A stretch of DNA of 64,000 bases, taken from contig CABJAB010000002.1 of NCBI GenBank assembly GCA_902363445.1, positions 310,001 through 374,000 of the forward strand, read 5' to 3'. Below, in pieces: positions 18,020-27,004 of this stretch. Position 1 is the first letter of the stretch. Every line of letters begins with the position of its first letter. The notes below the pieces were generated by a model. The model was not told the DNA's origin. It worked only from the letters and a program-made list of their open reading frames with translations, and did no database searches. Made by a program: the position numbers and the translations under genes. Source of the DNA: Lachnospiraceae bacterium. Its GTDB lineage: Bacteria; Bacillota; Clostridia; Lachnospirales; Lachnospiraceae.

Positions 18020-18091
18020 GGGGAAGCCTCCTTTTGTATTTCTTTTATTTTAACGGAATCTGAATAGAATTACAAGCGCAGGAAGAACTGT

Positions 18092-18120
18092 TTGACGGGA
18101 TCCCTCTTTTGAAATATAAT
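18092..18120 (+). promoter_or_regulatory. Promoter of the BaiN-like/cmk/ispH/S1 operon
   Basis: TTGACG (18092-18097), 17-bp spacer, TATAAT (18115-18120), 35 bp upstream of the first ATG. Confidence 0.88.
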
Positions 18121-18154
18121 TAATAACATCTGTGTACGGACAGGAGGGCTTTGT

Positions 18155-19459
18155 ATGAAAAGGATCATAGTAGTCGGAGGCGGCGCGGCGGGCATGATGG
18201 CAGCCATTGGAGCGGCGGAAAAAAAGAATCAGGTGATTCTTCTGGAGAAAAATGAGAAGCTGGGAAAAAAGCTTTTCATAACCGGGAAAGGGCGCTGTAA
18301 TGTGACAAATGACTGTGATGTGGAAACTCTTTTGTACCATGTGGTCACGAATTCTAAATTTTTGTACAGCGCTTTTTATGGTTTTTCCAGTCGGGACATG
18401 AAGGACTTTCTGGAAACGCGCGGGCTCAGACTGAAGACGGAGCGGGGGAATCGGGTGTTTCCGTTATCTGACCATTCTTCCGATGTGATCTCCTGTCTGG
18501 AAAGGGAACTGAAGAGGCTTAAGGTGGAGGTGAGGCTTCGGGAGGCCGTAAAAGAGATTGTCGTGGAAGACGCGGCGGAAGAAGCTGGATCCGGGAATAA
18601 GGACCTAAAGAAGATTAAAGGGGTCTTGACAGACGGCGGAGAATTTTGCAGGGCGGACGCGGTGATTTTGGCCACGGGAGGTCTGTCCTATGCCTCTACC
18701 GGGTCCACGGGAGACGGATACCGGTTTGCCCGCGCCGCCGGGCATACGATAACGGAACTTTCGCCGGCATTGGTGCCTTTTGAAGCGGGAGAGGAATGGG
18801 TCAAAGAACTTCAGGGGCTTTCTCTGAGGAATGTCGGCTTGAAAATCAGCAGCGGGAAAAAGGTGTTGTATGAAGAGTTCGGGGAGATGCTGTTCACTCA
18901 TTATGGGGTAAGCGGACCGGCTGTCTTGAGCGGAAGCAGTATTGTGACCAGGCAGATCCGGAAAGCTCCTCTTCTTTTGAGCATCGATCTGAAGCCCGCC
19001 CTGTCCAGGGAACAGCTTGACCATCGAATTTTGAGGGATTTTGGAGAAGCAAAGAACCGGCAGTTTAAAAATTCTCTGGGAAGCCTCTATCCTTCTAAAT
19101 TGATTCCTGTTATAATAAAAAGAAGCGGGATTTCCGGAGACAAACGAGTCAATGAGATTTCCAGGGAGGAACGGGAAGAACTTGTCAGTCTTACAAAAGC
19201 ATTTACCGTTACGCTGACAGGACTTCGCGACTATAAAGAGGCGATCATCACGCAGGGCGGGGTGAAGGTGCGGGAGGTAGAACCTGCCACAATGGAATCC
19301 AGGCTCGTCCGAGGACTGTATTTTGCCGGCGAAATGCTGGATCTGGATGCGGTGACCGGCGGTTATAATCTTCAGATAGCCTGGTCAACAGGATATGCGG
19401 CGGGACAGAGCGCCGGCGGGCAGGATGCAGGCTGCCAGTCTGAAAGAATAGAGCAGTGA
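18155..19459 (+). CDS. FAD-dependent oxidoreductase, HI0933/BaiN-like
   Basis: 434 residues. The Rossmann motif VVGGGAAGMMAA is at 5-17, with the family signature KKLFITGKGRCNVTN at about 37-52 and a C-terminal GLYFAGEMLDLDAVTGGYNL. Members are flavoproteins of mostly unknown substrate; BaiN is implicated in bile-acid 7-dehydroxylation in some gut clostridia, but most homologues are not. AGGAGGG precedes the ATG. It leads an operon with cmk, ispH and an S1 gene, a common clostridial order. Confidence 0.85.
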   Translation: MKRIIVVGGGAAGMMAAIGAAEKKNQVILLEKNEKLGKKLFITGKGRCNVTNDCDVETLLYHVVTNSKFLYSAFYGFSSRDMKDFLETRGLRLKTERGNRVFPLSDHSSDVISCLERELKRLKVEVRLREAVKEIVVEDAAEEAGSGNKDLKKIKGVLTDGGEFCRADAVILATGGLSYASTGSTGDGYRFARAAGHTITELSPALVPFEAGEEWVKELQGLSLRNVGLKISSGKKVLYEEFGEMLFTHYGVSGPAVLSGSSIVTRQIRKAPLLLSIDLKPALSREQLDHRILRDFGEAKNRQFKNSLGSLYPSKLIPVIIKRSGISGDKRVNEISREEREELVSLTKAFTVTLTGLRDYKEAIITQGGVKVREVEPATMESRLVRGLYFAGEMLDLDAVTGGYNLQIAWSTGYAAGQSAGGQDAGCQSERIEQ

Positions 19460-19474
19460 GAAAGGATAGGGCAC

Positions 19475-20143
19475 ATGAGTATCAACATTGCCATTGACGG
19501 GCCCGCAGGGGCCGGAAAGAGCACCATTGCAAAGCTGGTGGCGAAGAAGCTTGGCTTTGTTTATGTGGATACGGGCGCTATGTACCGCGCCATGGGGATA
19601 TATTTTGTGAAAAGGGGAATTTCGCCGGACGATGAAGTCTCCATTGGAAAAGCCTGCGGGGATGTGGATATTTCCATTGTATATAAGGATGGAGCCCAGC
19701 AGGTATTCTTAAACGGCGAGAATGTGACCGGACTTTTGCGGACAGAAGATGCAGGAAAGATGGCTTCCGCCGTGTCTGGATATCTGCCGGTGAGAGAAAA
19801 ATTGGTAGAGCTGCAGCAGAAGCTGGCTGCGTCGGAGAATGTGGTGATGGACGGAAGAGATATCGGAACTGTCGTGCTGCCGAAGGCGGATCTGAAGGTT
19901 TATCTGACCGCAAGTGTGGAAACAAGAGCAAAAAGAAGATTTCTGGAATTGACAGAAAAGGGGATTCCCTGTAATATAAAAGAAATTGAAAAAGATATAG
20001 AAGAAAGAGACTACCGGGATATGCACCGCGAGAACTCTCCTCTCAGGAGGGCGGAAGATGCTGTCTATCTGGATTCTTCTGATATGGACATCAGTCAGGT
20101 AGCGGAAGCGATACTGGAAAAACTAAAAAGCAAAGAAGGTTAG
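19475..20143 (+). CDS. cmk: Cytidylate kinase
   Basis: 222 residues. P-loop GPAGAGKST at about 9-17, VDTGAMYRA for CMP binding, MDGRDIGTVV, and lid arginines in TRAKRRFLEL and ERDYRDMHRENSPL. It phosphorylates CMP/dCMP in the cytoplasm. Fifteen bases after the previous gene, seven before ispH. Confidence 0.97.
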   Translation: MSINIAIDGPAGAGKSTIAKLVAKKLGFVYVDTGAMYRAMGIYFVKRGISPDDEVSIGKACGDVDISIVYKDGAQQVFLNGENVTGLLRTEDAGKMASAVSGYLPVREKLVELQQKLAASENVVMDGRDIGTVVLPKADLKVYLTASVETRAKRRFLELTEKGIPCNIKEIEKDIEERDYRDMHRENSPLRRAEDAVYLDSSDMDISQVAEAILEKLKSKEG

Positions 20144-20150
20144 GCATTTC

Positions 20151-21017
20151 ATGAAAGTAGTGGTGGCGAAGACCGCGGGATTTTGTTTTGGAGTGAAGCG
20201 GGCAGTTGATACCGTTTATGAACAGGCGGCCCGGGCGGAGGAAAACGAAGAAGAGAAGCCTATCTATACATATGGCCCTATCATCCACAATGAAGAGGTG
20301 GTCCGCGATCTGGAGGAAAAGGGGATTCGCGTCCTAAACAGTGAAGAAGATATCAGGAAGCTGTCAGGCGGCACCGTGATCATCCGGTCCCATGGGGTCA
20401 GCAAGAGGGTGTATGAGCTTCTCGAAGGACAGGGTGTGAATGTGGTTGACGCTACTTGCCCTTTCGTGAAAAAAATCCACAAGATCGTCAAAGAAGAGTC
20501 TGAAAAAGGAAAGACGATCGTGATCGTGGGAAGCGGGAACCATCCGGAGGTGGAGGGGATTCGCGGCTGGTGCAGCAAAGAGGCTTTTGTGGTGGAAACG
20601 CCGGAAGAGGCGGAAAAGCTTAGATTTCCGGAAGGGACAAAGCTTTGTATCGTGTCACAGACGACATTTAATTACAATAAATTTCAAGTTTTAGTTGAAA
20701 TAATATTAAAAAAGAGTTATGATAGTATCGTTGTGAATACTATCTGCAGTGCTACCCATGAACGTCAGGCAGAAGCAAGGCAGCTCGCCTCCAAAATTGA
20801 TGTGATGCTGGTAATCGGCGGAAAGCACAGCTCTAATACCCAGAAGCTATTTGAAATCTGCAGAAAGGAATGCAACAATACTTACTATATTCAGACTATC
20901 CGGGATTTGCAGGAGCAATGGCTGGAGGGCAGACGAAGCGTAGGTATTACAGCGGGGGCATCCACCCCGAATCATATCATAGAGGAGGTTCATAGGAATG
21001 TCAGAATTAAGTTTTGA
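20151..21017 (+). CDS. ispH: 4-hydroxy-3-methylbut-2-enyl diphosphate reductase
   Basis: 288 residues. The three Fe-S cysteines are in AGFCFGVKRAV (Cys12), DATCPFVKK and NTICSATHERQ. It makes IPP and DMAPP in the last MEP-pathway step. The 3' end overlaps the S1 gene by 20 bases, whose ribosome site AGAGGAGG lies inside ispH. In many clostridia ispH and the S1 protein are a single fused polypeptide; here they remain separate frames. Confidence 0.97.
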   Translation: MKVVVAKTAGFCFGVKRAVDTVYEQAARAEENEEEKPIYTYGPIIHNEEVVRDLEEKGIRVLNSEEDIRKLSGGTVIIRSHGVSKRVYELLEGQGVNVVDATCPFVKKIHKIVKEESEKGKTIVIVGSGNHPEVEGIRGWCSKEAFVVETPEEAEKLRFPEGTKLCIVSQTTFNYNKFQVLVEIILKKSYDSIVVNTICSATHERQAEARQLASKIDVMLVIGGKHSSNTQKLFEICRKECNNTYYIQTIRDLQEQWLEGRRSVGITAGASTPNHIIEEVHRNVRIKF

Positions 21018-22113
21018 ACAATTACTGGAAGAATCATTGAAAACAATCAGAACAGGAGAGGTAGTCACTGGCACAGTTATCGGTGTTAAAGAAGATGAGA
21101 TCATCTTAAATATAGGTTACAAGTCAGACGGCATCATCAGCAAGAATGAATATACGAATGACTCCTCTTTGGATCTTACTAGTGTCGTAAATGTAGGCGA
21201 CGAAATGGAAGCCAAAGTTCTGAAGGTAAACGACGGCGAGGGGCAGGTGCTCCTGTCATACAAGAGACTGGCCGTTGACCGCGGGAACAAGCGTCTGGAA
21301 GAAGCGTTCAACAGCGGAGAAATCCTGACAGCCAAGGTGGTCCAGGTTCTGGACGGCGGGCTCAGCGTGAATGTGGACGGCGCCAGAGTATTTATACCGG
21401 CGAGCCTTGTATCCGATTCTTATGAGAAGAATCTGGACAAGTACGCTGACCAGGAGATTGAATTTGTCATTACGGAGTTCAATCCCAGGAAGAGAAGAAT
21501 CATCGGCAACCGCAAACAGCTGCTCATGGCGAAGAAAGCAGAGATGCAGAAAGAGCTGTTTGAGCGCATTGAGGTTGGACAGACAGTAGAGGGTATTGTG
21601 AAGAATATCACGGATTTCGGCGCGTTCATCGATTTGGGCGGAGCTGACGGACTGCTTCACATTTCTGAAATGTCCTGGGGCCGTGTGGAGAACCCGAAGA
21701 AGGTCTTCAAGGTCGGCGAAGAGATCAGGGCATTCATTAAAGATATCAATGGTGATAAGATTGCACTCAGTCTTAAGTTCCCTGAGGAAAATCCCTGGGT
21801 TCGCGCAGCTGAGAATTATGCAGTGGGCAATATCGTGACAGGCCGTGTGGCCAGGATGACCGATTTCGGCGCATTCGTGGAATTGGAACCCGGTATCGAT
21901 GCTTTGCTCCACGTATCCCAGATTTCCAGACAGCATGTAGAGAAACCCTCCGATGTACTTGCCATTGGGGAGGAGATTGAAGCTAAGGTTGTGGATTTCA
22001 ACGGGGAAGACAAAAAGATCAGCCTGAGCATGAAGGTGCTGGAAGCACCTGCAGAACCGGTAGCAGATGAATTCATAGAGGAATCCGGCGAAGAGGCAAT
22101 GACTGAAGAATAA
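20998..22113 (+). CDS. S1 RNA-binding domain protein (RpsA-like)
   Basis: 371 residues with four S1 domains (starting about 17, 101, 190 and 275); the third and fourth have the best ITDFGAFIDLGG / MTDFGAFVELEPG and LLHISEMSW / LLHVSQIS motifs. It probably binds mRNA at or near the ribosome, as in the shorter Firmicute S1 homologues. The tail is acidic. The start overlaps ispH by 20 bases and has a good ribosome site. Confidence 0.9.
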   Translation: MSELSFEQLLEESLKTIRTGEVVTGTVIGVKEDEIILNIGYKSDGIISKNEYTNDSSLDLTSVVNVGDEMEAKVLKVNDGEGQVLLSYKRLAVDRGNKRLEEAFNSGEILTAKVVQVLDGGLSVNVDGARVFIPASLVSDSYEKNLDKYADQEIEFVITEFNPRKRRIIGNRKQLLMAKKAEMQKELFERIEVGQTVEGIVKNITDFGAFIDLGGADGLLHISEMSWGRVENPKKVFKVGEEIRAFIKDINGDKIALSLKFPEENPWVRAAENYAVGNIVTGRVARMTDFGAFVELEPGIDALLHVSQISRQHVEKPSDVLAIGEEIEAKVVDFNGEDKKISLSMKVLEAPAEPVADEFIEESGEEAMTEE

Positions 22114-22129
22114 TGATGCGATAGCGACG

Positions 22130-22165
22130 ACGCCTTTGGAAAGATTTTCCAGAGGCGTTTTGTTT
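22130..22165 (+). terminator. Terminator of the cmk-ispH-S1 operon
   Basis: ACGCCTTTGGAAA / TTTCCAGAGGCGT stem with one mismatch, loop GAT, then TTTTGTTT. Confidence 0.9.
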
Positions 22166-22179
22166 CTTACGTAATATAA

Positions 22180-22208
22180 TTGACAAAATAATTGGTTTTT
22201 TGTATAAT
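22180..22208 (+). promoter_or_regulatory. Promoter of the first deiminase-family gene
   Basis: Consensus TTGACA (22180-22185), 17-bp spacer, TATAAT (22203-22208), directly after the preceding terminator. Confidence 0.92.
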
Positions 22209-22265
22209 TATTCATTGGGTGCGTGAGCGCCTGTGTTTGGAAAATTTGGGAAAGAGGTGGGATAT

Positions 22266-23192
22266 ATGTATGGAATAACTGAGGGAAGCTTCCGCGACGA
22301 TTTGCCGAGACTTTATGGCGACTGGGGCGTGGATTCTGAGATAGGAAAGCTTCGGGCGGTGCTCATGCGCCGGGCAGGTAAGGAAATAGAAGGAATTGAA
22401 GATCCGAAAGCCATGGCGATGAAAGAAAACTGGGATCCGGAGAAGGTTCGCTACCAACAGGATGTGCTCGCGGATATCTACAGAAGCAACGGTGTGACGG
22501 TCCATTACATAGAGGAGATGGGAGACGCTTATCCCAACGGGATTTATGCGAGGGATCTGGTCCTTATGACTCCCGAAGGCGCAGTTGTAGCACGTCCGGC
22601 GGCAGAATGCCGTGTAGGAGAAGAAGTATATGCGGCGAGACAGCTGTCGAAGCTGGGTGTACCGATCATAAAAACCGTCCATGGAACCGGTATATTTGAC
22701 GGAGCCTGTCTTTTGTGGATGGATGCGGAAACCTGCATGCTGGGATATGGCCTGCGCTGCAACCAATCCGGCATGGAACAGGTGGAAGCGGAACTGAAAG
22801 CCCTGGGAGTGAAGCACGTTATCAAAGTGGAGATTCCCAGAGGAATGGCACATCTGGACAGCTTTATGGCGTTTGTGGATTACAGAACGGCCCTGGTGCT
22901 GCGGATGGCGGCGCCGAATACCGTATATACGGAGCTTGAGAAACGGGATTTCAATATCGTCGATATTCCGGATCTGGGAGAGTTTGCAGGATTCTGCCAG
23001 AATCTGGTCGCGCTGGAGCCGGGAAAGATCGTGATGCCCACTGGCTGCCCTAAGACAGTGGCTGCCCTGGAGAAAGCCGGGGTGGAAGTGATCCAGACTG
23101 ATGTCAGTGAGGTGATGAAGGGCAATGGCGCGATCCATTGTATGACGGCCTTCTTAAAACGTGATAGCGTCCCCCTGTATCTGCCCGAATGA
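22266..23192 (+). CDS. Guanidino-group hydrolase/amidinotransferase family, paralogue 1
   Basis: 308 residues in the fold shared by arginine deiminase, DDAH and amidinotransferases. Likely catalytic residues are Cys292 in GAIHCMT and His in GMAHLDSF (about 206), with acidic partners in the YARDLVL and HGTGIFDGACLL regions. Length is between DDAH (about 260) and ADI (about 400). AGAGGTGGG supports the ATG at 22266. It lies immediately before a peptide transporter, and a homologue follows that transporter's operon, suggesting action on arginine or methylarginine derived from peptides. The exact substrate is not predictable. Confidence 0.82.
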   Translation: MYGITEGSFRDDLPRLYGDWGVDSEIGKLRAVLMRRAGKEIEGIEDPKAMAMKENWDPEKVRYQQDVLADIYRSNGVTVHYIEEMGDAYPNGIYARDLVLMTPEGAVVARPAAECRVGEEVYAARQLSKLGVPIIKTVHGTGIFDGACLLWMDAETCMLGYGLRCNQSGMEQVEAELKALGVKHVIKVEIPRGMAHLDSFMAFVDYRTALVLRMAAPNTVYTELEKRDFNIVDIPDLGEFAGFCQNLVALEPGKIVMPTGCPKTVAALEKAGVEVIQTDVSEVMKGNGAIHCMTAFLKRDSVPLYLPE

Positions 23193-23203
23193 CCCGGTTT
23201 GGG

Positions 23204-23232
23204 TTGCGGGAAAGAGATGGGAATGTTATAAT
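23204..23232 (+). promoter_or_regulatory. Promoter of the Opp-type operon
   Basis: TTGCGG (23204-23209), 17-bp spacer, TATAAT (23227-23232), 28 bp before the substrate-binding protein start. Confidence 0.8.
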
Positions 23233-23260
23233 TAAAAGGAGAGACAAGGAGGATACAGTA

Positions 23261-24991
23261 ATGAGAAAGAAATTGATAAGTGCATTATCACTGCTTCTCG
23301 TAGTAGTTATGCTGGCATCCTGTGGCGCCACAGGAAAGACAGATAAAGACGAGACAAAAGCAAAAGAGACAGAAGCAGGCGGTGAAACGAAGGGCACAGA
23401 GGCGGTCAATACAGGAACAGGAGTGACGATTCGTATTCCCTTTGCGGCGGAACCTTCTTCCCTGGACCCTGGATTCGGCAACAGCTCTGACAGTATTTGC
23501 CCCAGAGGTATCATGTATGAAGGACTTGTCCGTATATATGACAATAAGATCGAGCCGGCTATCGCAGAATCATGGGATATCAGCGACGACGGCCTTACCT
23601 ATACCTTCCATTTGAGAGACACGAAATGGGCGGACGGCGAGCCTGTGACCGCACAGGATTTCGAATATGGGATTAAGCGCCTTCTGGATCCCAGTGAAGA
23701 TGCGCCCAACGGAAACTATTCCTGGATGGGATATTATTTCAAGAACGGCGAGGAGTTCAACAATGGAGAATGCTCCGCCGATGAAGTGGGCGTAAAGGCT
23801 TTGGATGAAAAGACTTTGGAGATTACAGCGGTGAGGAATATGCCTTATTTCCTCGACCTCATGAAAATGCCCTGCTTCTATCCTGTTCGCCAGGATATCG
23901 CGGAGCAGTACGGCAAGGATTATGCTTCTTCTCCTGAGACCGTAGTGTGCAACGGACCTTTCGTATTAAAACAGTGGGATCATGAAAGCAAGCTGGTGTT
24001 TGAGAAGAACCCCGGATACTGGAATGCAGATGCCATCAATGTGGATACGATTGAAGCGTACATCATCTCAGATGAGAATACGATCATGGATATGTTTGAT
24101 AATGGGGAACTGGATACCACCAACACCATTCCCAAGGAGCAGATCCAGAAATATATTGACAACGGTGAGGCTGTAAATATTGTAGGCGCTACCATCTGGT
24201 ATTCAGCTATCAATGTAAAATCGGACCGCGGCGAAGCTTCCAAGCTCCTTCAGAACAAGAGCTTCCGTCAGGCGTTCTCCTATGCCATTGACAGGGAGGG
24301 ACTGGTTCAGGCGGCAAGGGGCGACGGTTCCTTTGCGGTGACCAGGATGATGCCTGGATTGATGGCGATCTGTGATTCCACATGGGAAGAAAAGTTCCCG
24401 CTTGAGAATCCTCTTCCTACATCTGCTGATACTGATAAAGCGGCTGAGCTTTTTGAACAGGCACTTTCTGAGACAGGATTGAGTAAGGACGCCCTTCCCA
24501 AGATGACGATCCTGACCTTTGATGAAGCGGCGGCCAAGACATCCGCTACCATCCTTCAGAATGTGCTGAAGACGAACTTCAATATTGACGCACAGATTGA
24601 TACTCAGACTTATTCTGCAAGACAGGATAAGGAAAACCAGGGTGATTATGATTTCTGCATCACCAACTGGGCGCCGGATTATAACGATCCCATGACTTTC
24701 CTGGAATGCTACAGCAGCGGAAGCAGCTACAATATGTACTTCGGCGGATTTGAAAGTGCTGATTACGATGCGCTGATCAAAGAAGCGAATACCACGGATG
24801 ATATGGAGAAACGTGCGGAGCTTCTGTTCCAGGCAGAGACACAGGCCCTGGATGAGATGTTCTGTGTACCGCTTTTCCAGACCAGCGGCTACTGGGGTAT
24901 GAAGAAGACGCTGACAGGCGTTTCGAAATGTGGTTTTGGTGCGAATGACCCTGATTTTGCGAGAGTGAAATATGTAGGAGACGCACAGTAA
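23261..24991 (+). CDS. Peptide ABC transporter substrate-binding lipoprotein (OppA/SBP_bac_5)
   Basis: 576 residues with a lipoprotein signal ending LASC21 and a Lys/Glu/Thr-rich linker. The class C binding-protein fold is clear: PFAAEPSSLDPGF, YEGLVRIYDN, AESWDISDDGLTYTFHLRDTKWADGEPVTAQDF, and near the end FCITNWAPDYNDPMTF. It captures oligopeptides outside the membrane for the permease encoded downstream. AAGGAGGATACAGTA precedes the ATG; an upstream in-frame extension is rejected. An intercistronic hairpin separates it from the permease genes. Confidence 0.93.
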   Translation: MRKKLISALSLLLVVVMLASCGATGKTDKDETKAKETEAGGETKGTEAVNTGTGVTIRIPFAAEPSSLDPGFGNSSDSICPRGIMYEGLVRIYDNKIEPAIAESWDISDDGLTYTFHLRDTKWADGEPVTAQDFEYGIKRLLDPSEDAPNGNYSWMGYYFKNGEEFNNGECSADEVGVKALDEKTLEITAVRNMPYFLDLMKMPCFYPVRQDIAEQYGKDYASSPETVVCNGPFVLKQWDHESKLVFEKNPGYWNADAINVDTIEAYIISDENTIMDMFDNGELDTTNTIPKEQIQKYIDNGEAVNIVGATIWYSAINVKSDRGEASKLLQNKSFRQAFSYAIDREGLVQAARGDGSFAVTRMMPGLMAICDSTWEEKFPLENPLPTSADTDKAAELFEQALSETGLSKDALPKMTILTFDEAAAKTSATILQNVLKTNFNIDAQIDTQTYSARQDKENQGDYDFCITNWAPDYNDPMTFLECYSSGSSYNMYFGGFESADYDALIKEANTTDDMEKRAELLFQAETQALDEMFCVPLFQTSGYWGMKKTLTGVSKCGFGANDPDFARVKYVGDAQ

Positions 24992-25041
24992 TTTGTTTTC
25001 AGTAAGACCTGACCGGTTTTCGGTTGTTTAGTAATTGGCAG

Positions 25042-25089
25042 TATAAGGATGCCTTCGCGGCCAGCCTTTCGGCGGGGGGCATCCTTATA
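25042..25089 (+). terminator. Strong intercistronic hairpin between binding protein and permease genes
   Basis: A perfect 12-bp stem (TATAAGGATGCC / GGCATCCTTATA) with a GC-rich 24-base loop. Little U-run follows, so it is more likely an attenuator or mRNA 3'-end stabiliser, raising the binding-protein to permease ratio, than a full stop. Confidence 0.65.
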
Positions 25090-25147
25090 TATTATTCCTT
25101 GCTCCCGTCGGGAAAGAGGACACTATATTCAGAAAAAGGTAGAGAGT

Positions 25148-26065
25148 ATGGTTAAATACATAGTTAAAAAGATTTGTGTTGCATTCCTTACAATCTTCAT
25201 ATTGGTCTCTGTGGTCTTTCTGATGATAAGACTTCTTCCCGGCGACCCTTTTAACGATGTGAAGGTGCCCAAGGCCACTCAGGAGAAGATGCGGTCGTAT
25301 TATGGTCTGGACAAGCCTCTCCATGAGCAGTATCTGACTTATATGAATAATCTGCTCCATGGCAATATGGGATACAGCCTCCGGACACAGAACCGTACTG
25401 TTAATGAAATTATTGTAAAAGCGTTTCCCTATTCATTGGATCTGGGAATCCGGGCTCTGATATTTGCGGTGGTTGCCGGACTCGGCCTAGGTATCCTGGC
25501 CGCCTTGAAACATAATCAATTCTGGGACCATTTCAGCATGACCATAGCGGTCATCGGGATATCGGTGCCAAGCTTTATCATAGGAAGCCTCATCCAATAT
25601 GTATTTGCGGTGAAGCTTAAAATACTGCCGGTCGCGCTGTGGGAAACAGAGGCGTCCACGATTCTTCCGACCTTTGCCCTGGGACTCGGTTCCGTGGCCA
25701 GTGTGGCGAGGATCATGCGTACCAGCATGCTGGAGATTTCCAATGAGGATTATATTAAGACCGCAAAGGCGAAGGGACTCAGCAATTTTGAGATTACCAG
25801 AAAGCATAAGCTGCGAAACTCGCTTCTGCCCATCGTAACGGTCCTTGGCCCCATGGTGGCAGTCCTCCTTACCGGTACCTTTGTAATTGAGAATATTTTT
25901 GCGATTCCTGGTCTGGGCAAGCATTATGTGAACAGCATCCAGACTCTGGATTATCCGTTGATTCTGGGCATGACCCTGGTATACAGTGTGTTTTTGATCG
26001 TCATGCAGCTGTTTGTGGATATTGTATATGGACTGGTAGACCCCAGGATAAAATTGTATCAATAA
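25148..26065 (+). CDS. Peptide ABC transporter permease, OppB type
   Basis: 305 residues, six membrane helices, with the inner-membrane EAA loop (DYIKTAKAKGLSNFEITRKHKLRNSLLP) that docks the ATPases. MVKYIVKKICVAF was chosen as start because this family begins just before helix 1. AAAGGTAGAGAG is a modest ribosome site. Operon partner of the OppC, D and F genes. Confidence 0.92.
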   Translation: MVKYIVKKICVAFLTIFILVSVVFLMIRLLPGDPFNDVKVPKATQEKMRSYYGLDKPLHEQYLTYMNNLLHGNMGYSLRTQNRTVNEIIVKAFPYSLDLGIRALIFAVVAGLGLGILAALKHNQFWDHFSMTIAVIGISVPSFIIGSLIQYVFAVKLKILPVALWETEASTILPTFALGLGSVASVARIMRTSMLEISNEDYIKTAKAKGLSNFEITRKHKLRNSLLPIVTVLGPMVAVLLTGTFVIENIFAIPGLGKHYVNSIQTLDYPLILGMTLVYSVFLIVMQLFVDIVYGLVDPRIKLYQ

Positions 26066-26077
26066 GGTGGAGCGGAT

Positions 26078-26992
26078 ATGGAAGAAAATAAGGAATTGTT
26101 TGAATTTATAGAGCATTCAAATGCGGAAGCAGAAGAGCTGTACGGCCCCAGCGTCACCTATTGGAAGGATGCCTGGCGCCGCCTGAAAAAGAATAAAGTG
26201 GCAATGTTCGGTGTTGTGATTCTCATCCTTTTGGCTATCATGGCCATCTTTGGTCCGATGATGGGAAAATATAATCATGCGGACGTGGACCTTATCAATA
26301 CCAACAAATGGCCGAGCGGAGAGCATTGGTTTGGGACTGATGATGTAGGGCGTGATATCTGGGCCCGTGTATGGATGGGAGCCAGAGTATCGCTGTTCAT
26401 CGCATTGGTCGCCGCGGTGGTCCAGAGCACCATCGGCGTGATCATCGGCGGTATCAGCGGTTATTTCGGAGGCAAGTTGGATACGTTCATCATGAGGGCT
26501 ACCGATGTGATCGACTCCATTCCGTTTTTGGTATATGTGATCGTGATCACCATGCTGTTCGGCACGGGTATGCTGCCGATTATCATGGCGTTTGCACTGA
26601 CAGGCTGGATAAAGATGGCGAGACTTGTCCGCGGGCAGGCCCTGCAGCTGAAGACCCAGGATTACGTGGTGGCGGCCACCGGACTGGGGGCCAGCAAATG
26701 GCGGATCATCGTACGCCATATGGTGCCGAATATGTTGGGAGTCATCATCGTGACGCTGACGATGAACATACCGAACGCTATCTTTACGGAGGCTTATCTG
26801 AGCTATATCGGTATCGGCCTTCAGCCGCCGCTTACCAGCTGGGGACAGTTGGCCGACGCGGGTTCCAAGGTGATGAAAGCGTTCCCTTATCAGCTGATTA
26901 TTCCGGCCATTTTCATCAGTGTCACCATGCTGTCTCTGCAGCTTTTGGGAGACGGCCTCAGAGATGCGCTGGACCCGAAACTCAGGAAATAA
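26078..26992 (+). CDS. Peptide ABC transporter permease, OppC type
   Basis: 304 residues. An N-terminal cytoplasmic stretch and first helix are followed by HWFGTDDVGRDIWARVWMGARVSL, typical of OppC/DppC, and the EAA loop around DYVVAATGLGASKWRIIVRHMVPN. AAGGTGGAGCGG precedes the ATG, 12 bases after oppB. Confidence 0.93.
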   Translation: MEENKELFEFIEHSNAEAEELYGPSVTYWKDAWRRLKKNKVAMFGVVILILLAIMAIFGPMMGKYNHADVDLINTNKWPSGEHWFGTDDVGRDIWARVWMGARVSLFIALVAAVVQSTIGVIIGGISGYFGGKLDTFIMRATDVIDSIPFLVYVIVITMLFGTGMLPIIMAFALTGWIKMARLVRGQALQLKTQDYVVAATGLGASKWRIIVRHMVPNMLGVIIVTLTMNIPNAIFTEAYLSYIGIGLQPPLTSWGQLADAGSKVMKAFPYQLIIPAIFISVTMLSLQLLGDGLRDALDPKLRK

Positions 26993-27004
26993 GGAGGCTG
27001 TCCC

